Source: Thioalkalivibrio sp. (lineage in GTDB: Bacteria > Pseudomonadota > Gammaproteobacteria > Ectothiorhodospirales > Ectothiorhodospiraceae). Taken from it: DNA of 6,136 nucleotides. The stretch lies in the NCBI GenBank assembly GCA_003550945.1, contig PULL01000033.1, positions 1 through 6,136 of the forward strand, written 5' to 3'. This document shows, piece by piece, positions 1-4,664 of this stretch; position 1 is the stretch's first letter; the number at the start of each line of letters is the position of its first letter. The notes beneath the pieces were generated by a model, which made no database searches, was not told where the DNA came from, and worked only from the letters and a program-made list of their open reading frames with translations. A program made the translations under genes and the position numbers.

Positions 1-691
1 CGATATCGGCGTCGAGGCGGTCGAAGATCGGTTCGCCCCAGCCCGGGGGCACCCCGCGGGCCTCGACCTCGATGCGCGCGCCGATGGAATCGCCGGACTT
101 GCGCAGGCGGTCCATGAAGGCTTCGAGCTCCGGGACCCGCTCCGGGTCGGGAGCGAAGAACGGATTCTGGTTCACCGCATCGGCGTCGCGGAACTCGACC
201 CGGATCGGCCCCAGCTGCGACAGCCAGCCGCGGATCTCGACGCCGTAACGATGTGCCAGGTAGCGCTTCGCGATGCCGCCGGCCGCGACCCGAAGCGCGG
301 TCTCGCGCGCCGAGCTGCGCCCTCCGCCCCGGTAGTCGCGCAACCCGTACTTCTGGTGATAGGTGTAATCGGCGTGGCCCGGCCGGAAACGGTCCTTGAT
401 GTCGCTGTAGTCCTTGGAGCGCTGGTCGACGTTCTCGATCAGCAGCCCGATCGGCGCGCCCGTGGTCAGCCCCTCGAACACGCCCGACAGGATCCGCACC
501 TGGTCCGGCTCGCGGCGCTGGGTGGTGTGCCGCGACTGCCCGGGGCGGCGGCGGTCCAGATCGCCCTGCAGGTCCGCCTCGCTGAGCGGAAGCCCGGGCG
601 GGCAGCCATCGACGATCGCGCCGAGCGCCTGGCCGTGGCTTTCACCGAAAGTGGTGACGACGAAGGATTTTCCGAAGCTGTTTCCCGACAT
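1..691 (-). CDS. aroC: Chorismate synthase, N-terminal part (C-terminus beyond left edge)
   Basis: Chorismate synthase is the last shikimate-pathway enzyme. It is cytosolic, uses reduced FMN, and converts 5-enolpyruvylshikimate-3-phosphate to chorismate, the precursor of aromatic amino acids, folate and quinones. The reading frame starts at the ATG whose complement is 689-691, giving the family-typical start MSGNSFGKSF, and stays open to base 1 (230 codons). Seen motifs: GESHG at residues 16-20 with His19, followed by GAIVDGCPPGLPL (24-36); DRRRPGQ at 46-52; GHADYTYHQKYG at 105-116 with His106; and the Arg/Gly/Ser-rich FMN-site stretch RDYRGGGRSSARET (118-131). Both conserved histidines of the family are present. 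Bacterial AroC is usually about 350-370 residues, so roughly the last third is missing through the window edge and not through mutation. No Shine-Dalgarno sequence is visible before the ATG. It lies on the same strand as prmB, its usual neighbour, but about 2.8 kb downstream of it. Identification is very secure. Confidence 0.97.
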   Translation of the reverse strand, partial: MSGNSFGKSFVVTTFGESHGQALGAIVDGCPPGLPLSEADLQGDLDRRRPGQSRHTTQRREPDQVRILSGVFEGLTTGAPIGLLIENVDQRSKDYSDIKDRFRPGHADYTYHQKYGLRDYRGGGRSSARETALRVAAGGIAKRYLAHRYGVEIRGWLSQLGPIRVEFRDADAVNQNPFFAPDPERVPELEAFMDRLRKSGDSIGARIEVEARGVPPGWGEPIFDRLDADI

Positions 692-697
692 TCGCGT

Positions 698-726
698 AGT
701 GTAGCCCGAGCCCGGTCCCGCAGGAA
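698..726 (-). promoter_or_regulatory. Candidate aroC promoter, possibly giving a leaderless transcript
   Basis: Read on the minus strand, TACACT (complement of 698-703) matches the sigma-70 -10 consensus at four of six bases. It lies exactly six bases before the aroC ATG, so the first transcribed base would be about the A of the start codon. A weak -35 (TTCCTG, complement of 721-726) is 17 bp upstream and matches at only two positions. The lack of a Shine-Dalgarno sequence before aroC fits a leaderless mRNA but does not prove one. A promoter further upstream is also possible. Confidence 0.25.
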
Positions 727-739
727 CCGCCGCGGGACC
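714..739. repeat. 8-bp inverted repeat in the aroC/cyclase divergent region
   Basis: GGTCCCGC (714-721) and GCGGGACC (732-739) are perfect inverted copies separated by 10 bases. The repeat overlaps the place where a -35 for aroC would fall and lies just upstream of the candidate cyclase -10. It could be an operator acting on both divergent genes, or a hairpin in an aroC leader if that transcript starts further upstream. No T-run follows on either side, so it does not look like an intrinsic terminator. GC-rich repeats of this size can arise by chance. Confidence 0.4.
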
Positions 740-761
740 CGATTCCGGGGAACCAGAGGCG

Positions 762-767
762 TATGAT
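762..767 (+). promoter_or_regulatory. Candidate -10 element for the PAS-GGDEF gene
   Basis: TATGAT matches the sigma-70 -10 consensus at five of six bases in an otherwise GC-rich region. Transcription would begin near 773-775, leaving a leader of about 50 bases before the ATG at 824. No good -35 is present 16-18 bp upstream, so the promoter would be weak or activator-dependent if real. Confidence 0.35.
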
Positions 768-771
768 GGAG

Positions 772-802
772 ACCGAAACCTTGACCCCGGACACATTTCG
801 GT
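772..802. repeat. 7-bp inverted repeat in the cyclase leader
   Basis: ACCGAAA (772-778) and TTTCGGT (796-802) are perfect inverted copies with a 17-base spacer. They begin at the predicted transcription start and end about a dozen bases before the Shine-Dalgarno sequence at 814-820. This placement suits either a repressor site or a leader hairpin. The evidence is the symmetry alone. Confidence 0.35.
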
Positions 803-823
803 TCCGGTCGATCAGGAGAGGCC

Positions 824-2881
824 ATGTCGGGTGCCAACGACCACGTATCGGGAGCACAGACCAGCGCACTGCCGGAGGCGGATCTCTCGCGCCTGCTGCT
901 CGAGAATCTCGCGACCGGGGTGTTCGGCGTCGATGTGGACGGGCGATTCACTTTCCTGAACCGCGCTGCCACGCGCCTGTTTGGCTTCACTTCGCCCGAG
1001 TCGGTGCTGGGACGGGACAGTCATTTACTTACCAACCACGGCGACGAGGAAGGGGTCCGCTACTCCGTAATGGATTGCCCGATCCACCGCGTGATGGTCA
1101 CCGGTCGCGCTCTGGAGGTCGGTTCGGACACTTTCCGGCGCATCGACGGCAGTCCGTTCTTCGCCCGCTACTACGCCGCACCGCTGTTCGACCGGAACGG
1201 GGATGTGCAGGGCGCAGTGGTCGCGATCGAGGACATTACCGAGAGCCTGCTCCAGGAACGCACACTGACCCAGTACAAGGCCGTTTTCGATGCCTCACGA
1301 GACGCGATCGTGCTGCATGACCGGCGCGCGATCATCGACTGCAATCCGGCAGCCGTGCAGCTGTTCGCCGCTCCGTCCCCCCAGGATCTGATTGGCCTCC
1401 ATCCAGGCGCCTGCTCGCCGGAATTTCAGCCCGATGGCCAGCCATCGCGCGAGACGGCCGAAGCCTTCGCCGAACAGGCTCTGGCCGGCGGCTCGGTTGC
1501 CTACGAGTGGATATGCAAGGGTCTGAACGGCCGGACCTTCTCCAGCGAAGTACTGCTGAGCCGGGTGGATCTCCCCGAGGGCCCGTTCCTTCAGGCGGTG
1601 ATCCGTGACATCACGGAACGGCAAAGAGCCGAAAGGGCTCTTCGCCGCAGCCAGGCGGAGTTGGCGGCTGCGCAGGAGCTGGCGCATCTGGGCAACTGGC
1701 TATGGGACCTCGGCGCTGACCGAATCGTATGGTCGGACGAAGTGTTCCGCATCTTCGGGCTCGAACCCGGCACGCTTCAACCCGATTACGAGGATTTCCT
1801 GCACAGGGTGCACCCGGAGGACCGCGAGCGGGTAGCACAGGCGATCGCGAGCGCGCTCAAGGGCTCGGCTGAATACGATATCGAATACCGGATCCTGCAA
1901 CCCGACGGCAGCCTGCGCACCGTTCACGAACGTGCCCGTGTGACACGCGATGCCGACGGCCGGGCGCAGCGCATGCGCGGCACCGTGCAGGACATCACCG
2001 AGCGCCGCCAGCTCGAGGACCAGCTCCGCTACCAGCGCGACCTGGTCGAAACCGTGCTCGACGGACTGCCCGCCATCTTCTTTCTTCTCGACGCCGAACG
2101 TCGTACCGTCCGCTGGAACCGTAACTTCGAGGCCGTCACCGGTTCCGAAGGAGCCGCAATCAAGAGCCGCCAAGTGATCGAATTCGTGGATTCCATCGAT
2201 CGGCAACGAGTCGACGGCGCGTTCGCTCTGGCATTCGCCGAGGGACCGGCGGAAATCGAGGCCGGCCTGCGCGCCCAGGACGGCCGCATCATTCCCTATT
2301 TTTTCACCTGCAACCGGGTTCAGCTGGAGGGCGGTACCTTCCTCGCCGGCTTCGGCGTGGACATTTCAGAGCGCAAGCGCCTCGAGAAAGAACTTGCGCG
2401 TCAGGCCTCGCACGACCACCTGACCGGCCTCTACAATCGCTGGAAGTTTGAGGAGGTGCTGGAGCTGGAAATCGAGCGCGCGCGTCGGTACGGAACCCAG
2501 TTCTCGGTGGTCATGTTCGACATCGACCATTTCAAGCGGGTCAACGACGAGTTTGGCCACGACGTTGGAGACCTGGTGCTGAAACGGCTTGGCGAGGTGG
2601 TCGGGCAACAGATTCGGCGCACGGACATCCTCGCGCGGTGGGGCGGCGAGGAGTTCATGCTGCTGCTGTCGGAAACCGCGCTGGATCACGCACTGCAACT
2701 CGCGGAGGCTACTCGCCGCCGGGTCGGAGAGGCCAGGTTCCCGGGTCCGGACCGGCTGACCATCAGCCTTGGCGTAACCGAATACCGACCGGGTGAGACG
2801 GTGCCCACGATGCTCAAGCGCGTGGACGGTGCTTTGTACCAGGCCAAGCAGGGCGGGAGAAACCGGGCTGTCGCCGCGTGA
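824..2881 (+). CDS. Diguanylate cyclase with four PAS domains (PAS x4-GGDEF)
   Basis: Predicted to make c-di-GMP from two GTP in response to signals sensed by PAS domains. The 685-residue protein has no signal peptide or membrane segment, so it should be cytoplasmic. PAS1 is about 21-140 and includes the CPI motif at 85-87 seen in one PAS subgroup. PAS2 is about 147-265. PAS3 is about 285-394, of the WDL..VHPEDR..EYRILQPDG type. PAS4 is about 402-516. Each ends in a DITE or DISE motif (137-140, 262-265, 390-393, 513-516) leading into a helical linker. The GGDEF domain (about 525-685) has DHLTGLYNR at 531-539, the metal-binding FDID with Asp566, the active-site GGEEF at 607-611, and an inhibitory-site RxxD (Arg598-Asp601) five residues before it. 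It therefore looks catalytically competent and product-inhibited. No EAL domain follows. The ATG at 824 is preceded by AGGAGAG (814-820). It is divergent from aroC and co-directional with the rhodanese gene 151 bp downstream. The signal sensed cannot be read from the sequence. Confidence 0.95.
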   Translation: MSGANDHVSGAQTSALPEADLSRLLLENLATGVFGVDVDGRFTFLNRAATRLFGFTSPESVLGRDSHLLTNHGDEEGVRYSVMDCPIHRVMVTGRALEVGSDTFRRIDGSPFFARYYAAPLFDRNGDVQGAVVAIEDITESLLQERTLTQYKAVFDASRDAIVLHDRRAIIDCNPAAVQLFAAPSPQDLIGLHPGACSPEFQPDGQPSRETAEAFAEQALAGGSVAYEWICKGLNGRTFSSEVLLSRVDLPEGPFLQAVIRDITERQRAERALRRSQAELAAAQELAHLGNWLWDLGADRIVWSDEVFRIFGLEPGTLQPDYEDFLHRVHPEDRERVAQAIASALKGSAEYDIEYRILQPDGSLRTVHERARVTRDADGRAQRMRGTVQDITERRQLEDQLRYQRDLVETVLDGLPAIFFLLDAERRTVRWNRNFEAVTGSEGAAIKSRQVIEFVDSIDRQRVDGAFALAFAEGPAEIEAGLRAQDGRIIPYFFTCNRVQLEGGTFLAGFGVDISERKRLEKELARQASHDHLTGLYNRWKFEEVLELEIERARRYGTQFSVVMFDIDHFKRVNDEFGHDVGDLVLKRLGEVVGQQIRRTDILARWGGEEFMLLLSETALDHALQLAEATRRRVGEARFPGPDRLTISLGVTEYRPGETVPTMLKRVDGALYQAKQGGRNRAVAA

Positions 2882-2902
2882 GGCGCGGTGCGGCGGACGT
2901 GG

Positions 2903-2914
2903 CCGACCGGTCGG
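2903..2914. repeat. 12-bp perfect palindrome in the cyclase-rhodanese gap
   Basis: CCGACCGGTCGG is its own reverse complement. The 151-bp gap at 2882-3032 holds further related ACCGG-centred copies: CACCGGTCGC at 2941-2950, GACCGGCCGG at 2958-2967 and GACCGGCG at 3003-3010. These could be clustered binding half-sites controlling the rhodanese gene, or simple GC-rich coincidence. No convincing promoter, terminator or short gene was found elsewhere in the gap. Confidence 0.3.
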
Positions 2915-3032
2915 ATGTCGGTTGCGAAAGCCTTTTCGGACACCGGTCGCCCCGCCTGACCGGCCGGAATGAATCGATCAAGAAGACTCCGCCAACGCGC
3001 CCGACCGGCGCCTGAAAAAACGAGGGAACGTG

Positions 3033-3458
3033 ATGACCGCACCCATGCCCCAGAGAGTGACACCCCAGCAGGCCTTCGAGAGCCTCAGCCGGCGCCCGCG
3101 CGATCTGCTGGTGGATATCCGGTCGACCATGGAATACCTGTTCGTCGGGCATCCGGTCGGGGCGGTGCATATCCCGTGGATCGACGAGCCCGACTGGGTG
3201 GAAAACCCGCAGTTCGTCGCGCAGGTGCGCAAACTGCTACTGGGCGGGATCGGGGATGCCGGCGAGGACGCGCCGGCGGTATTCCTGATCTGTCGCAGCG
3301 GCAAGCGCTCCATCGCCGCCGGCCAGGCATTGATCGAGGCGGGTATCGACAACGTCTATTCCGTGGACGAAGGGTTCGAGGGTCCTCTGGACAGCGAGCA
3401 TCACCGGTCCACCACCTCGGGTTGGCGTTTTCACGGCCTTCCCTGGGAACAATGCTGA
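3033..3458 (+). CDS. Single-domain rhodanese-like sulfurtransferase
   Basis: Rhodanese domains carry a persulfide on an active-site cysteine and pass sulfur to acceptors such as cyanide, thiols or partner proteins. This 141-residue protein has the expected features: DIRSTMEY at 28-35, GHPVGAVHIPW at 39-49, and the catalytic loop CRSGKRS at 87-93 with Cys87 as nucleophile. After the loop come the usual amphipathic helix and the GW...GLPW ending (130-138). There is no signal peptide, so it is probably cytoplasmic. A second cysteine is the final residue (Cys141). An in-frame GTG lies one codon upstream at 3030; the ATG at 3033 is preferred because GAGGGA (3022-3027) is then five bases away instead of two. 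It follows the cyclase gene in the same direction and converges on prmB with a 20-base gap. The family is clear, but the physiological sulfur acceptor is unknown. Confidence 0.9.
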   Translation: MTAPMPQRVTPQQAFESLSRRPRDLLVDIRSTMEYLFVGHPVGAVHIPWIDEPDWVENPQFVAQVRKLLLGGIGDAGEDAPAVFLICRSGKRSIAAGQALIEAGIDNVYSVDEGFEGPLDSEHHRSTTSGWRFHGLPWEQC

Positions 3459-3478
3459 GCCGCTTCGCGCGATCTGCG

Positions 3479-4369
3479 CTAACCGGGCAGCTGCTCGCGG
3501 GTCAGCAGAAAAACCCCCTGGCCGCCGCTGGCGAACTCGAGCCAGGTGAACGGGAGCTCGGGAAAGGCGGCTTCCAGCGCCGGCTGGCTGTTGCCGACCT
3601 CGACGATCAGCACTCCGCCATCGTTCAGGTGCCCTTTGGCCGCCGCGAGGATGCGCCGCACGACGTCCAGGCCATCGGCACCGGCGGCAAGGCCCAGCGA
3701 CGGTTCGTGCCGATACTCCGAAGCCAGCTCCGCCATGTCGCCGGCATCGACATACGGGGGATTCGAAACGATCAGGTCGAAACGTGGCGCGGACGCGAGT
3801 CCGTCGAATACGTCGCTCTGCACGACGCGGCACCGCCCTTCCATCCCGTGGGCCCGAACATTGCGGCGCGCCACCGCAAGCGCGTTTGCGGACAGGTCGG
3901 CGAGCCAGATCTCGGCCTCCGGAAACACGCTGGCGGTCGCCAGCCCGATACAGCCGCTTCCCGTGCAGAGATCCAGCACACGGCGCACGCTGGCGGGGTC
4001 GAGCCACGGACTGAATTCCGCGGCGATCAGCTCCGCAATCGGCGAACGCGGGACCAGCACACGCTCGTCGACGTAGAAAGGGAGTCCCATGAACCAGGCC
4101 TCACGCGTGATGTACGCGGCAGGTTTTCGGGTGGTGACGCGCAAGCGGAGCACCGCCTCGACCCGAGCCCGTTCGGCCGCTGTCAGGCGACAGTCCCACC
4201 ATTCCCCCGGCAGATCCAGCGGAAGGCACAGTGTGTGCAGCACCAGCCAAGCGGCCTCGTCGAACGCATTGTCGGTGCCATGACCAAAATGCAACCCGGC
4301 CTCGCGGAACTCGCTCGCGCCAAAACGGATGAAATCGCGGATGCTGTGCAGATCGGTGACCGGACCCAT
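3479..4369 (-). CDS. prmB: Ribosomal protein L3 N5-glutamine methyltransferase
   Basis: PrmB uses S-adenosylmethionine to methylate a glutamine side chain of ribosomal protein L3, aiding 50S assembly. The 296-residue protein closely follows the family pattern (E. coli PrmB is 310). Seen features: GHGTDNAFDEA (29-39) in the N-terminal helical domain, AWFMGLPFYVDERVLVPRSPI (91-111), SAM-binding motif LDLCTGSGCIGLA (132-144), the catalytic SNPPYVDA (202-209), and EYRHEPSLGLAAGADGL (218-234). The VLVPRSP stretch and the residues after NPPY resemble PrmB more than the release-factor enzyme PrmC. The ATG with complement 4367-4369 is chosen because GAGGG sits seven bases upstream and the alignment with the family begins soon after. 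The frame also extends to a GTG at 4453, but those 28 residues look unconserved. It is divergent from the FimX-like gene and convergent with the rhodanese gene. No clear promoter or intrinsic terminator is visible. Confidence 0.96.
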   Translation of the reverse strand: MGPVTDLHSIRDFIRFGASEFREAGLHFGHGTDNAFDEAAWLVLHTLCLPLDLPGEWWDCRLTAAERARVEAVLRLRVTTRKPAAYITREAWFMGLPFYVDERVLVPRSPIAELIAAEFSPWLDPASVRRVLDLCTGSGCIGLATASVFPEAEIWLADLSANALAVARRNVRAHGMEGRCRVVQSDVFDGLASAPRFDLIVSNPPYVDAGDMAELASEYRHEPSLGLAAGADGLDVVRRILAAAKGHLNDGGVLIVEVGNSQPALEAAFPELPFTWLEFASGGQGVFLLTREQLPG

Positions 4370-4553
4370 CCCGGGACCCTCGGCAGGGTTTGCGTGGATG
4401 CCCGGGGCGAAGCGGCGGGGGCCCTGCTGGCGTCCCCGAGCGGATTGCAGCACTCTACAACATTACGAAACCAGGAACCGCCGCAGTGGAACCCAGCGCC
4501 GATGCCTACGGACATCCATCCATCTTTTTTCATCCAAGGGCTTAGGTCTTTCG

Positions 4554-4559
4554 TATAAT
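4554..4559 (+). promoter_or_regulatory. Consensus -10 box upstream of the FimX-like gene
   Basis: TATAAT is a perfect sigma-70 -10 hexamer, in a locally A/T-rich patch (about 4510-4566, including a T6 run at 4525-4530) that stands out from the GC-rich surroundings. The predicted start near 4565 leaves a leader of about 95 bases before the ATG at 4661. The best -35 at 17 bp spacing (CATCCA, 4531-4536) is poor, so an activator or the upstream A/T tract may compensate. The rest of the divergent region 4370-4660 shows no other gene I can support. Confidence 0.55.
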
Positions 4560-4589
4560 CAATAGTCGAGGGGAGGCAATACGCCGACG

Positions 4590-4634
4590 ATGCGGCGCGA
4601 GCAACCCGGACACGCCGCATGCGCCGCAGGCGCA
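4590..4634 (+). promoter_or_regulatory. Structured leader: two potential hairpins before the FimX-like gene
   Basis: ATGCGGCG (4590-4597) and CGCCGCAT (4613-4620) form a perfect 8-bp stem with a 15-base loop, placing the possible leader-peptide AUG in the stem. A second stem, TGCGCC (4620-4625) with GGCGCA (4629-4634), has a three-base loop. CGCCGCA recurs at 4613-4619 and 4622-4628, so the first arm could pair with either copy. This could allow alternative folds affecting translation. It lacks the conserved core of known c-di-GMP riboswitches. Confidence 0.35.
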
Positions 4635-4664
4635 GCGCGCCGGGCCGCGAGAGAGATTGGATGA
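4590..4664 (+). CDS. Possible 24-residue leader peptide overlapping the FimX-like start
   Basis: An ATG at 4590 opens a short frame that ends at TGA 4662-4664, so its stop overlaps the next gene's start in the form ATGA. This four-base overlap is typical of translationally coupled genes. The peptide begins MRREQPGHAACAAG and is rich in Ala and Arg. The purine-rich GGGAGG at 4571-4576 is 13 bases before the ATG, which is longer than ideal, and the ATG itself lies in a potential hairpin. In a GC-rich leader such a frame may be accidental. No function is proposed for the peptide; if translated, its likely role is to control ribosome access to the downstream start. Confidence 0.3.
   Translation: MRREQPGHAACAAGAARRAAREIG

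Noticed and set aside
251..766. Plus-strand open frame antisense to aroC
   Set aside because: The aroC reading on the opposite strand is certain, and this frame shows no domain.
2919..2945. Hairpin after the cyclase gene as an intrinsic terminator
   Set aside because: The stem is broken by an internal loop and is followed by GC-rich sequence, not a T-run.
2888..2959. Short frame (23 codons from GTG, or 14 from ATG 2915) in the cyclase-rhodanese gap
   Set aside because: There is no Shine-Dalgarno sequence and no recognisable feature; its length is expected by chance.
3459..3513. Bidirectional terminator at the rhodanese/prmB convergence
   Set aside because: The gap is only 20 bases. The nearby CTGCT/AGCAG stem is short, lies inside prmB, and is followed by A's on the plus strand instead of T's.
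3237..4007. 256-codon minus-strand frame within prmB and rhodanese DNA
   Set aside because: It is very Arg-rich and lies out of frame with prmB, whose motifs are unambiguous.
4370..4453. Longer prmB start at the GTG at 4453
   Set aside because: The extra 28 residues do not resemble PrmB N-termini, and the ATG at 4369 has a well-spaced GAGGG.
2969..4558. 529-codon plus-strand open frame spanning the rhodanese gene and the antisense of prmB
   Set aside because: It overlaps two well-supported genes in other frames, and its translation is low-complexity and Arg/Gly-rich with no recognisable domain. It is a by-product of high GC content.
4560..4660. c-di-GMP riboswitch before the FimX-like gene
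   Set aside because: The conserved core of the class I c-di-GMP riboswitch is not present, and the stems seen do not match its three-way junction.
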